From assembly GCA_900551245.1 (NCBI GenBank), contig URVC01000030.1:1-50741 (forward strand): a stretch of 50,741 nt of DNA. Direction: 5' to 3'. The translations under genes and the position numbers were made by a program. The DNA comes from an uncultured bacterium. GTDB taxonomy: Bacteria > Verrucomicrobiota > Lentisphaeria > Victivallales > Victivallaceae. Below the pieces are notes generated by a model that worked only from the letters and a program-made list of their open reading frames with translations, was not told where the DNA came from and ran no database searches. The first letter of the stretch is position 1. Every line of letters starts with the position of its first letter. Of this stretch, positions 16,023-24,054 are shown one piece after another.

Positions 16023-16484
16023 TCAGTAAAAAACCGTGATGCTTCCCCCGCAGCCACACGTCTGACGCAATACACGCTCCGCCTCCTCCGGAGATGAGGC
16101 AGAAATCTCTCCATCCCGGCATCGCCATGAATCAATGCACCCCCAATTGTAGGTATGTTTACCGGAACACGATGCTTTCGGCGGCGAGGACGGATTTTCG
16201 GAATTTTTCCGTTTCAGCTCGCACAATTTTTCCTGAATCCACGCGAGTTGTTCAGGAGTCAGGTAAGTTTTGTTCCAGCAGACGCCGCACAGGCACCGAA
16301 AGCCGGGCTTCTGTTCATCGCGAATGACGATGTCCAGAAATCCGTCCACCTCGTGAATCATGCAGATCATACCCCATTCTTTCGAGTTGTGAAAGCGTTC
16401 GAATGCCTCCTGCATTTTCTTTCGCTCATCTTCCGGTTGTCTTCTCTGCTTTCCAATCCATTCCCGATCAAAATTTGATACCAT
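16023..16484 (-). CDS. hypothetical cysteine-rich protein, first gene of the cluster
   Basis: A 153-residue protein with GGGAGG 4-5 nt before its ATG at 16484. The N-terminal part is charged helix; the middle has CMIHEVDGFLDIVI and CLCGVCWNKTYLTPEQLAW, the last part resembling the KSKLRPDQ domain of the proteins at 1186 and 9857; the C terminus is cysteine/glycine-rich (QTCGCGGSITVFY). It lies directly downstream of dyad site S1 and is separated from the GTPase gene by 118 bases. No family is recognised. Confidence 0.5.
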   Translation of the reverse strand: MVSNFDREWIGKQRRQPEDERKKMQEAFERFHNSKEWGMICMIHEVDGFLDIVIRDEQKPGFRCLCGVCWNKTYLTPEQLAWIQEKLCELKRKNSENPSSPPKASCSGKHTYNWGCIDSWRCRDGEISASSPEEAERVLRQTCGCGGSITVFY

Positions 16485-16537
16485 GATTTCCTCCCTGTCT
16501 TTTTATCTCACGTTTTCTTGACCAATCAACACTTATA

Positions 16538-16572
16538 CTTATACCACGGCAGCTATGACACGGGATGTCATA
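16538..16572. promoter_or_regulatory. divergent dyad operator/promoter (site S1)
   Basis: A perfect inverted repeat TATGACA-cggga-TGTCATA (16554-16572) lies between the leftward cluster and the rightward WYL regulator. On the - strand TATAAG (16543-16538) follows 22 nt after TATGACA. On the + strand the same 22-nt distance leads to CAGATA (16583-16588). It is the best of three matching sites. WYL-family regulators of defence islands (BrxR/CapW type) typically bind such repeats beside their own gene, so this is probably its operator. Confidence 0.6.
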
Positions 16573-16695
16573 GGAATTCATCCAGATAAAGAAAAATGAT
16601 TTTTTATTTTGGCGTACCACGTTGTATTTTCGCTCATAAAACGGTATATTGCACCACAACAAAAATGTCGTGCCTCCATAGAAAGGATTGCGCTC

Positions 16696-17682
16696 ATGAG
16701 TGTCCAGGCCCGTCAGGCGTTGCGTTTAATGAAGTTCATCGCGGAGATGAAAAAGAACAACTATCCCAATGCGGGCAGTTTTGCTAAACTGTTGCGCAGA
16801 ATCGATGTCGATGAAAATATCGATTGCGCGTGCAGTCCCCGCACCGTGGCGCGGGATATTGAAATCCTCCAGAAGGAATACCATGCCCCCATCGCCTATA
16901 ACGCGGTTCGACGGGGCTATTACCTCAAAAACAGTGATTGGGAATTCACTGTTCCAATCATGAGCGAAGAGGTTTTGAGCATGACGCTGCTGGGTACAAA
17001 ACTGGCCTCAGATATCCTGCCGGAACCTATCAAAAGCGATGTGAATACCGCGGTGGAAAAGGCGCTTACCGGTAACAGTTCGGAATTCTTTGACGACGCC
17101 ATGATGGAATCTCTGTTGTGTGCGACCGGCATAAAGGCCGCGGTCGATCCGGCGATCTTCAAAAGAGTTTTCGAAGGCTGGCGTTGTCATCAGGTATTGA
17201 CGTTGACCTACCAAAAGCCGAACGGAGAAGAGCAGGAACGGAAATTTGAACCGCACATCATCGCCTTTCACCGGGGGATCTGGTATACCAAGGGGTATGC
17301 ATACGGTACACGGGTGAAGAAATGTTATGCCATCCAGCGGATTCATTCGGTCAAATTCGCCGGCGATGATTTTGTGCCGAATCGGGAACTCGTGGAGGAG
17401 ACGCGGCAAAACGGTCTCTTTGAATATCAGAAAATCGACGGCATTCAACTTCACTGCGATGCGGAGATCGCCTTCTATCTCTATGAACACCAGAGAGTGA
17501 AGAAATTCAAGATCGAACCGCAGAAGGACGGCTCTTTGATCGTCATATTGCGTCCGGCGTTTGAACACGAGGTGGTCCGCTGGGTGCTGGGCGAAGCCGG
17601 GCACATTGAGGTCCTTTATCCGCCGGAGTTGCGTCAGAAGGTCGCCGCGGCAGGGCGGAAAATCTGTGAACGGAACTCCTGA
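16696..17682 (+). CDS. WYL-domain transcriptional regulator
   Basis: A 328-residue regulator starting at the ATG at 16696 (GAAAGGA 8 nt upstream). The N-terminal 85 residues form a winged helix (RQALRLMKFIAEMKKNNYP ... SPRTVARDIEILQKEY), a linker follows, and a WYL-type sensor domain lies in the C-terminal half (RGIWYTKGYAYGTR ... YAIQRIHSVKF). The C-terminal extension (HEVVRWVLGEAG) is the usual WYL C-terminal domain. WYL proteins of the BrxR/CapW type repress or activate phage-defence genes in response to nucleic acid or nucleotide ligands. It is divergent from the GTPase/kinase cluster and sits next to dyad S1. Confidence 0.85.
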   Translation: MSVQARQALRLMKFIAEMKKNNYPNAGSFAKLLRRIDVDENIDCACSPRTVARDIEILQKEYHAPIAYNAVRRGYYLKNSDWEFTVPIMSEEVLSMTLLGTKLASDILPEPIKSDVNTAVEKALTGNSSEFFDDAMMESLLCATGIKAAVDPAIFKRVFEGWRCHQVLTLTYQKPNGEEQERKFEPHIIAFHRGIWYTKGYAYGTRVKKCYAIQRIHSVKFAGDDFVPNRELVEETRQNGLFEYQKIDGIQLHCDAEIAFYLYEHQRVKKFKIEPQKDGSLIVILRPAFEHEVVRWVLGEAGHIEVLYPPELRQKVAAAGRKICERNS

Positions 17683-17835
17683 TGTCTGAAGCAGCTCAAA
17701 CTACGAGTAGGTGGCAGGGCGTTATTTGTGCCGCAATGACAAAGTTGAAACTCTTAAGGCCGAGCTGATCCAAACTAGAATTTAAACGTCATTTTACTGA
17801 AGAATGAGAGTTCCGGCTTCAGCGATAATAGGGGT

Positions 17836-17871
17836 GCTCCCTCTGAAGACATGCATGTCTTCAGAGGGAGC
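17836..17871. repeat. 36-bp perfect palindrome
   Basis: Bases 17836-17871 are an uninterrupted 36-base palindrome (18-bp arms, centre ATGCAT, arm starting GCTCCCTCTGAAGAC). It lies about 150 bases after the WYL gene and before the leftward decayed gene ending at 17970. No T tract follows on either strand. It could act as a bidirectional stop or a protein-binding site. The rest of 17683-17969 shows nothing else I can support. Confidence 0.6.
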
Positions 17872-17969
17872 AAAACACATTGGATATTCGCAATGACTGA
17901 CCGACTGAGGAGGGGGTGAAGTTGTGAACTGTGCGAAAGAGGACACGCTTTCGCACTGTTGTCGGGGAA

Positions 17970-18367
17970 TCAGTTCTTCGGCATGAATGCCTGGGGCCGA
18001 CGTTCACTCCGCACCGCATCCTGCCGGCGATTCCGAAGAGCGAAGTACAGCTTATTCTGATCTTCCTCTCTCGGAGATTCCGATTGAAGCGGAACCGTAT
18101 CAATGTAAAACACACAGTAAAATTGCTCTTTTTCTGCATCCCTCGTCACGTCGGTCATGATTCGTTTGCAATAGGCTTTCCCGCTTGTCGCAATCGTTTC
18201 CGGAATGCAGGCTGCGAAATCCAAGAAGACGCCGATCTGTTCGTTGCAGGAAAGCATCAGTCGATATCTGGGAATGTGACGGCAGGGCGCAGCTGGCTGA
18301 GGGATTGCATCACCTCCTAGGAGACGTGAGAGATCAATCCGGGAATCATGTAGATGTTTTCGGCCAT
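17970..18367 (-). pseudogene. hypothetical protein with a nonsense codon and a frameshift
   Basis: A strong AAGGAAGG precedes the ATG at 18367, which opens MAENIYMIPGLISHVS and then meets a TAG at 18317-18319. The same frame continues as EVMQSLSQLRPAVTFP, with a good AGGAGGTG before the internal ATG at 18310. One base later the protein continues in another frame: RYRLMLSCNEQIGVFLDF, ETIATSGKAYCKRIMTDV, EKEQFYCVFYIDTV, ending at MPKN. About 130 residues are expected in the intact form. The two lesions are simple (CAG to TAG, one lost base near 18260-18266). The family is not recognised. Confidence 0.5.
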
Positions 18368-18639
18368 GATATCCTTCCTTTCCGGGCTTTCCGTCCGTAA
18401 TGATTTATTTGCCTCAGACCATCCGGGGCACAAATTATGTTCACCATACAAAAAGTATAAAAATACTTGTTCGAGAGCAGCTACCCCGTAGATCAAGATT
18501 CCTTCCTGAGGCCAGCGCCAACAGGCCATTCATCAGCTGTAACAGGGAGAATATCGCTTTATTGCGGTGCGAAACAGATGCCTCTTCCTGAGTGAACGCG
18601 GCACAGGTCGAGGAATACGTTTAATTCTTTTTCATTCAT
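18368..18639 (-). pseudogene. possible decayed small gene
   Basis: GAAAGGAAAT precedes the ATG at 18639 (MNEKELNVFLDLCRV), which stops after 26 codons. A one-base shift continues with protein-like sequence TQEEASVSHRNKAIFSLLQL and MNGLLALA, and a further shift gives GILIYGVAALEQVFLYFLYG. The chain of three frames is suggestive but each step is short, so this is a weak call. It lies between the YagK-like gene and the pseudogene at 17970-18367. Confidence 0.3.
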
Positions 18640-18651
18640 TGCGATTTCCTT

Positions 18652-19302
18652 TCATGGGTTCTTTTGAATGCGGGATGAGAATACTTCCCGCTGATGTTTG
18701 GGGGAGGCGTCTTTCTGGTTGACCTTGGCAAGGTAACTGCAACGTCGAAAACACTGGTCGTATTTGCGTTCATATTCGGGATCATCCTTTCGGAGCATGA
18801 CACCGTTTCCCTGCGGTTGACCTTGCCGGTTCCTCATACAATCGTCAATCAGACCGTAGCTGATTGGCTGTCCTGCATCATCGTATTTCGAAGGCAGATT
18901 CAGCGCCTTCTCCCATAACCGTTCCGCCGTCTGGATATGGTCGTGGATATTCTGCGTTTTGTGTCCGTTCATCATCAAAGCAACGTGATAGTGCTGATGT
19001 TTTTCCCTGGAACACTCCCTAACAGCAATATACGCTGGGTCACATCCTGCTCGTTTACGGTTCTTGATGAAGCTCTCCTGAAACAGGCTGAAGAGTTCGT
19101 TGTCACTCGGATAATCGTAGCCTTGCGGGAACCGGACATCATATCGCATGAAGAAGACCTTGCTGTGACGGTTGCTCATGTCGGTCATCAGTTGATCGAT
19201 CTTCTGCAATATCGATTCTTTACATCCGAGCTGTCTGGCTTTATCGGTCATGATAGGATGTCCTTGGTACTGGTCTTCGTAGGTAATTTTTTCGGTTCTC
19301 AT
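18652..19302 (-). CDS. YagK/YfjJ C-terminal domain protein (inovirus Gp2-like)
   Basis: A 216-residue protein from the ATG at 19302; the frame extends 22 codons upstream but has no better start. Features: the block KHQHYHVALMMNG, then ERLWEKALNLP and GLIDDCMRNRQ, characteristic of the YagK/YfjJ (DUF3296, inovirus-type Gp2) family. The HxH pair in HQHYHV recalls the HUH motif of rolling-circle initiators to which this family is related; a catalytic tyrosine is not certain. Such genes are typical of satellites, P4-like and integrative elements next to AlpA regulators and integrases, as here. It is likely part of the element's replication or control module. Confidence 0.7.
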   Translation of the reverse strand: MRTEKITYEDQYQGHPIMTDKARQLGCKESILQKIDQLMTDMSNRHSKVFFMRYDVRFPQGYDYPSDNELFSLFQESFIKNRKRAGCDPAYIAVRECSREKHQHYHVALMMNGHKTQNIHDHIQTAERLWEKALNLPSKYDDAGQPISYGLIDDCMRNRQGQPQGNGVMLRKDDPEYERKYDQCFRRCSYLAKVNQKDASPKHQREVFSSRIQKNP

Positions 19303-19697
19303 GTTACTGTTTTTTCTGTTGTTTTTGTCAGTTGTAATTCTCTTGGGATTAGGGCATATATCCAGCAAAGTCTAAAGTTATTATTGAATGAGAAAGAGGA
19401 TAGGTGATAGGTATTACCAATTAACCTGTTTTCAAACTTATTTAAAATCAGGTCAATACAGAGGTTTTAAAAAAATAATTCTCATATTTGCTCAGCTTTT
19501 GGTTTGACCGAATTATTCCCCGTATAGGATATACAGTTGAACAAAAATGTCATCCATCTGCAAATAACACATGGATGACATGCCATTTCTGAAGTTTTGA
19601 TATCTAACGGAACCCTCTTGCTTAGAGGTGTTACCGGCTTCCAAGTTATAAAGTATTTCATTCCACCACCCTATGCCCCAAACATAGGAGGTTGCAA
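19303..19697. promoter_or_regulatory. intergenic control region with an 11-bp inverted repeat
   Basis: An AT-rich gap between the divergent YagK-like and AlpA-like genes. It holds a perfect inverted repeat ATGTCATCCAT (19547-19557) / ATGGATGACAT (19571-19581) with a 13-nt spacer, a candidate -35 TTGACC near 19504, a small stem CCTCT/AGAGG near 19614-19628, and AGGAGG directly before the AlpA-like ATG. The inverted repeat is a likely operator for the HTH protein encoded next to it. Confidence 0.45.
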
Positions 19698-20027
19698 ATG
19701 AATAATGTTCAGATATCCATGCAAACCGTTCGATTCTTTAAACGCATTATGCGCCCCGTAGCAGAAGAAGGAATCATTTCTCTTTGTGAATATAATGAAG
19801 CAATCAGCCAACTTACGAGTCTGGCCGAACACGGAATCCCGAAACCGGTCATTATTCCTAAACTAATCGATCAGCGCGAAGCCGCAGAGATGCTCGGTAT
19901 CAGTCACAGCAACTTCAAGAAACTGGAAGCTGAAGGAGCATTTCCATTCCCGCGTAAAATGGTCGGGTCTGCCGTCCGGTATAGAAACACAGAGATCATC
20001 GACTATATCAATTCTCGTGATCAGTAG
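19698..20027 (+). CDS. AlpA/MerR-like helix-turn-helix protein (excisionase-type)
   Basis: A 109-residue protein from the ATG at 19698 (AGGAGG 7 nt upstream). The C-terminal half has the AlpA-type winged HTH: LIDQREAAEMLGISHSNFKK, then GAFPFPRKMVGSAVRYRNTE and IIDYINS, as in phage-type regulators and excisionases. The N-terminal 50 residues are a helical extension. Its 3' end overlaps the convergent helicase gene by 20 bases. It is divergent from the YagK-like gene. The likely role is control of excision or of the element's early genes. Confidence 0.75.
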   Translation: MNNVQISMQTVRFFKRIMRPVAEEGIISLCEYNEAISQLTSLAEHGIPKPVIIPKLIDQREAAEMLGISHSNFKKLEAEGAFPFPRKMVGSAVRYRNTEIIDYINSRDQ

Positions 20028-22446
20028 TGAGTGCGGGATCTGTTGACGCTTCATTTGAGTCCCTCCGATTTTGTGGTTTGGGACCTTTATAATGTTTTTC
20101 CGTCTCAGAAAGCAAGGCTACATATTTTTCGATACAACTCTTGCTAATGTTAAACATCTTTGCGATCTTGGCATTTGTCTGACCTTCGTTTCGTAACTTC
20201 CGAATATGTGAGAGTCTCTCTGCTTTACTTAACGTCTTCCACAGTGGAGCGGACTCTGAATAGGAGTTCTCATCATCTGGTGTATTCCAATTGGGATATT
20301 TTCCTATATTCAACTTTAAAATTCTTGGTTCTTTTTGATCTCTTCCTCCACGGTTTTTAATAATGGACAGCCCAAAGCCAACTTCATCTTCTTCAAGTAC
20401 AAAATCCTCATCGCTATATTTACTCTCTTCTCTCTCTGACTTCGTCTTGGGCTTAAGCTCATGAAGAGGTTGAAGATGTATTCTGGCAGGCGTATCGTTC
20501 GCTATCAAACGGGTTCCGAGCATCTTTCCCCCTCCATATTCGTGATGCAGTAACACCACAGAGAGTCCCCGGCGTGTAAGTTCTTCAATCCATGATCTGA
20601 TCTTAGGCCAATGTTCTTTTTGATCTCCTTCTGCCCCAGAAAGCTTCAGAAGATGGTCGAGAAAAAGAACCTCAACAGGGCTGTCATCATTTTCGCGTGA
20701 ATACTTCAACAACAGGTTTTCAATTCTTTCTTTGCCCGTTTCTTTGTTTGTCTTTTCCCCCGTATCTTTAAAATTCTCCTCATCCAGTAAACTCAAATGC
20801 CGGACTTGTTCCACAAAAAAACGCTTCTTCGATGAGGGATAAAGCTTTTCCAGGACCTTCAAACGATCTTGAATAACCTCTTCACTCATTTCATCATCTG
20901 TGATATAGAGAACCTTACAGTTACGCCTCCGTACTTTCCAATCCCAAAATAAGCTTCCGTTACCAGCGATAGCAGCTCCGAGTGCCATCCCTAAGTAAGT
21001 TTTTCCCGTTCCTTCTTCTCCGGTCAATAAACACCATGAATTCCGCCTTATAATTGGCTCCACAATATATGGGTTTTGCGCCTTATGCTTTGATTGACGC
21101 AAATAGTCTTCATAGACGGACTTTAGAGCTTCAGGGATCAAGGTATCTTTCGAAACGTAATCTTTGAAAAATTCATATAATTTCAATAATTGGATGTCGT
21201 TCTTAGAAACTTCTGAGGAGATTTTGTGTATCATGATCACAAAGTTAAGTCTTTTGGCAGCCTCAATTCGAGTCGGGGAATCTTCTCCAATATCACGTAC
21301 AATAGCAGCTGCAACGTCCAGCAGTTGTCTTGTCAGTTCTTCTGATGTACATTCTCCAAACTTGAAGATATAAATATCACGATTGGCAAGTTTTCTCCAA
21401 TCAGAACACCGGGGAATAATGTATCCTCCAATCGGAGCTGTCCAGACCGCATCACCGAACACTTGTGATTTCACTCGATTCATAGTAAGTTGCATGTGAA
21501 GGGCTCCGAGACACTCCGCATAAGAAAAAGAAGCAATCAGTTCATTCTTGACATAACGATAATCACTCTTAGAAAAAAATAGTAATCCGTTATTTGTCAT
21601 AATCCAGCCATTCGGGACCATAAATGCTTTTATTCCGATGAGACGCATCAATTCTTCCAGTAGATAATCAATTTCACCTTGCTCGATTTCAGTTTGTAGT
21701 TGAGAAAGGTGTTCATAATGTTCCGTAACAAAGACTGGCCGAAGAGTATACCGATCTTCAAAGTCACCGAGAAGAGCTTCGTTTCCCAAAAGCAATAGCC
21801 CCTCATCGCTGAATTTACCCCAGTCGCATTTGCCGAACGAAATATACTTATCTGTATTTGTGCCCAAAAGCCTCTGAGGCCAAGAGATGGTGGTAATCTG
21901 CTCCAATGACAGCCCGCAATCATCAGGCAATAATTGTATTACAGGAGATTCTTCCTCCGAGCCTGAACGACATAGTGCTTTCAACGCGGCAATCTCATCT
22001 TCAAGTTGATTATCCGTTATATACGTTAAGAAAAATGGCGCAGGACATTTTTGTAAACGTACAAACCTATCCTCCCACACATCCTGATGCAAAGTATATG
22101 GAAAAGGATTCCTTGTATAAAAACAATGTTCTAACTTACATTCTCTGTCAGCTCGTTCTTCTGCAGGTACCTTTGTATTCTCTTCCCATTCATGGAAGCT
22201 ACGCAGTTCGTCTAGCGCTTTTCTTTTGTATTCACATTCATTTGTCTTATTCCACCAAGGGGAGTCGCAGGGAGCCTCTCTCAACAAGTATTCAGCCTGA
22301 ACAAGAAGCAGCACATAATGCTGGAGGTTGCGGTTCACGGAAGGCTGTGCTACGGCTTTGCCATAGATGTGAAACGCATACTCCTTAATACGCTGAGGAA
22401 TCAGGTTACGATGCCGTAAGTCAAGGGGCTTTTTTATATTTATCAT
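20008..22446 (-). CDS. RepA/DnaB-like AAA (RecA-fold) helicase with C-terminal HTH
   Basis: An 812-residue protein. The N-terminal 450 residues have no family I can name and may hold a primase-like or origin-binding domain. The RecA-fold region has a Walker A GEEGTGKT (about residue 475), the block LYITDDEMSEE and a Walker B VLFLDHLLKLSG, then VVLLHHEYGGG, as in plasmid RepA/phage helicase proteins. The C terminus has a helix-turn-helix segment (GQTNAKIAKMFNISKSCIEKY) of the Hin/sigma-region-4 type. It starts at the ATG at 22446 and is followed by an AT-rich stretch with repeated ATACCA. It should unwind or initiate replication of the element. Confidence 0.7.
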   Translation of the reverse strand: MINIKKPLDLRHRNLIPQRIKEYAFHIYGKAVAQPSVNRNLQHYVLLLVQAEYLLREAPCDSPWWNKTNECEYKRKALDELRSFHEWEENTKVPAEERADRECKLEHCFYTRNPFPYTLHQDVWEDRFVRLQKCPAPFFLTYITDNQLEDEIAALKALCRSGSEEESPVIQLLPDDCGLSLEQITTISWPQRLLGTNTDKYISFGKCDWGKFSDEGLLLLGNEALLGDFEDRYTLRPVFVTEHYEHLSQLQTEIEQGEIDYLLEELMRLIGIKAFMVPNGWIMTNNGLLFFSKSDYRYVKNELIASFSYAECLGALHMQLTMNRVKSQVFGDAVWTAPIGGYIIPRCSDWRKLANRDIYIFKFGECTSEELTRQLLDVAAAIVRDIGEDSPTRIEAAKRLNFVIMIHKISSEVSKNDIQLLKLYEFFKDYVSKDTLIPEALKSVYEDYLRQSKHKAQNPYIVEPIIRRNSWCLLTGEEGTGKTYLGMALGAAIAGNGSLFWDWKVRRRNCKVLYITDDEMSEEVIQDRLKVLEKLYPSSKKRFFVEQVRHLSLLDEENFKDTGEKTNKETGKERIENLLLKYSRENDDSPVEVLFLDHLLKLSGAEGDQKEHWPKIRSWIEELTRRGLSVVLLHHEYGGGKMLGTRLIANDTPARIHLQPLHELKPKTKSEREESKYSDEDFVLEEDEVGFGLSIIKNRGGRDQKEPRILKLNIGKYPNWNTPDDENSYSESAPLWKTLSKAERLSHIRKLRNEGQTNAKIAKMFNISKSCIEKYVALLSETEKHYKGPKPQNRRDSNEASTDPALTTDHEN

Positions 22447-22505
22447 TATGTTCTTACTTGAAAATGGTTAATTACTTGTTTTTTGATGCCACAAAATACA
22501 GTAAT

Positions 22506-22586
22506 ATATACCATAAAAATAAAATTTCAACAACCCAATACCATAATACCAGCACGCTTTATACCAGATAATTATTGAGGTATGGG
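22506..22586. repeat. iteron-like ATACCA repeats upstream of the helicase gene
   Basis: The AT-rich spacer between the helicase and integrase genes holds four direct copies of ATACCA followed by T or G (near 22508, 22538, 22546 and 22561) and one inverted copy (GGTATGG near 22579). Spacing is irregular (about 31, 8, 14 nt). The position beside a RepA-like helicase suggests an origin or autoregulatory site; this is inference and chance enrichment in AT-rich DNA is possible. Confidence 0.35.
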
Positions 22587-22600
22587 CTGAATAAATTGAC

Positions 22601-22642
22601 AAAAAACTTCTCAATAGGCTTTACAGGAAGAACCTATTGAGA
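22601..22642 (-). terminator. intrinsic terminator after the integrase gene
   Basis: On the - strand TCTCAATAGG, a 14-nt loop and CCTATTGAGA form a perfect 10-bp stem, followed after AG by TTTTTT. It lies 29 bases after the integrase stop and is a standard Rho-independent terminator that also insulates the helicase gene. Confidence 0.85.
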
Positions 22643-22670
22643 GGCCGCAACTCAAACAAGGAAATAATGG

Positions 22671-23981
22671 TTATTTCCCGGATAGAAGAGAGACAATATG
22701 AGAAACCTCAGGACTGATCGTTGTCAGCGAATTGACATATTCGAGCACCTGCTTGATCCGCAGTTCCGGAGATGTCGAAATTCCTCCACTGATGGCATCG
22801 ATGGCGGCACGCTGGGCATCCTCCCCCACATGGGTATAGAACCGGTCGATGATGGAAGAATCCGCGCCGAGAATCGAAACAACCACGGCTTTCGGAACTC
22901 CGGCTTCCGCACAGAAACTGGCGAAGCTGTGACGGAGGCTGTGAAAGCCGTAGACCGTCGCTTTCCTTTTGCGTCCCGGAGTTGCCACAGACGGTTCCAG
23001 TCCAATCCATTTGATTACCCGCAGGACATCAATATTGACCAGGCTGTCACCAATTTCCTTACCTCTTTCATCTACGATCTGATACCGAGCGGCGACCTTC
23101 GGGCAGACATAGGTGTCCGTCTGCCACTTCCGAGCTTCCTGAAGAACTGCCAGTAATGGCTCCGCAATCGGAATCAGCACTTCTTTTCCGGTCTTGAATT
23201 GTTTGACCCAGATACGCTTCTGCTCCAGATCAATATTTCGCCACTGCATCAGCGCACAGTCTTTCAGGCGCTGACCGGTATACATTCCGATGTAATAGAC
23301 GACTTTGATTTCCGCCTTGTTCATCAGCTTGCGATGGGGATTATCCAGTTCCCTGCGGATAGCCTCCTCCTGTTCCCGTGTAAAGGCGATGCGGCGTACC
23401 AGGGTTCCCTGTTCTTCGCGTTCCTTTCTCAACAATACCGATGAACCGAAAGGATTTTCTATACTCAGATAATCTTTCAGCGTTCCGAAGATTCGACGGA
23501 TACGGACGATCTTCCGGTTATGGGTTGCCACGGAAATCTGCATGCTTCTGAGATGGTTTGCGAAGTCCTCCGCCAGGGCCGGTGTAACATCCTTGACATC
23601 CTTCACATGGCTGTAACGGGCAAAGTAGCGGATCATTTCGTCCAGCGTGGAATGATAGGCCAGTTCCTCACGGACGGTTGCTGGGATTGCGCGTTGTGGG
23701 TGCTTGGAGTAGACGTTCCAGATTTCGGAGAGAGGCAACGGGCGGGCCTGTTTCACAAGATGTCGTGCCACTTTGACGTGAGCGGAGATGACTTCTTCCG
23801 TGGTTGCCTGAATGATCGGGAGCAGTTTCCGTGCTTTTTCAAGAGCTTCTTCCTGATTGGAGGTTTTCAAGCTGACGCATTTGCGTTCATGCTGGACTTG
23901 GTAACGGAAGTAGTAGTTGCCGCCTTCCTCTTTCTGATAGACGGTTCCGACGTCAAGTTTGACTTTGCATTTCTTTCCCAT
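22671..23981 (-). CDS. tyrosine-recombinase integrase
   Basis: A 436-residue site-specific recombinase from the ATG at 23981 (AGGGAG 8 nt upstream). It has an N-terminal arm-binding-like region, a core-binding domain (about 100-190: SHVKDVTPALAEDFANHLRS region) and a catalytic domain. Active-site residues visible: Arg in GQRLKDCALMQW, Lys in QFKTGKEV, His and Arg in HSLRHSFASF, Tyr in RFYTHVG. The second His/Trp position, normally LGH, reads ILGADSS, an unusual substitution. The gene lies 115 bases from the 3' end of tRNA-Asn and points away from it, the classic arrangement for an element integrated into that tRNA gene. Confidence 0.9.
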   Translation of the reverse strand: MGKKCKVKLDVGTVYQKEEGGNYYFRYQVQHERKCVSLKTSNQEEALEKARKLLPIIQATTEEVISAHVKVARHLVKQARPLPLSEIWNVYSKHPQRAIPATVREELAYHSTLDEMIRYFARYSHVKDVKDVTPALAEDFANHLRSMQISVATHNRKIVRIRRIFGTLKDYLSIENPFGSSVLLRKEREEQGTLVRRIAFTREQEEAIRRELDNPHRKLMNKAEIKVVYYIGMYTGQRLKDCALMQWRNIDLEQKRIWVKQFKTGKEVLIPIAEPLLAVLQEARKWQTDTYVCPKVAARYQIVDERGKEIGDSLVNIDVLRVIKWIGLEPSVATPGRKRKATVYGFHSLRHSFASFCAEAGVPKAVVVSILGADSSIIDRFYTHVGEDAQRAAIDAISGGISTSPELRIKQVLEYVNSLTTISPEVSHIVSLLSGK

Positions 23982-24054
23982 CTTACGCACTCCCTGTGGT
24001 AAAATCCTGTTTTGGCTCAATATAGCCGTTGAACTGGGAAATGAAAGCTTTGGT

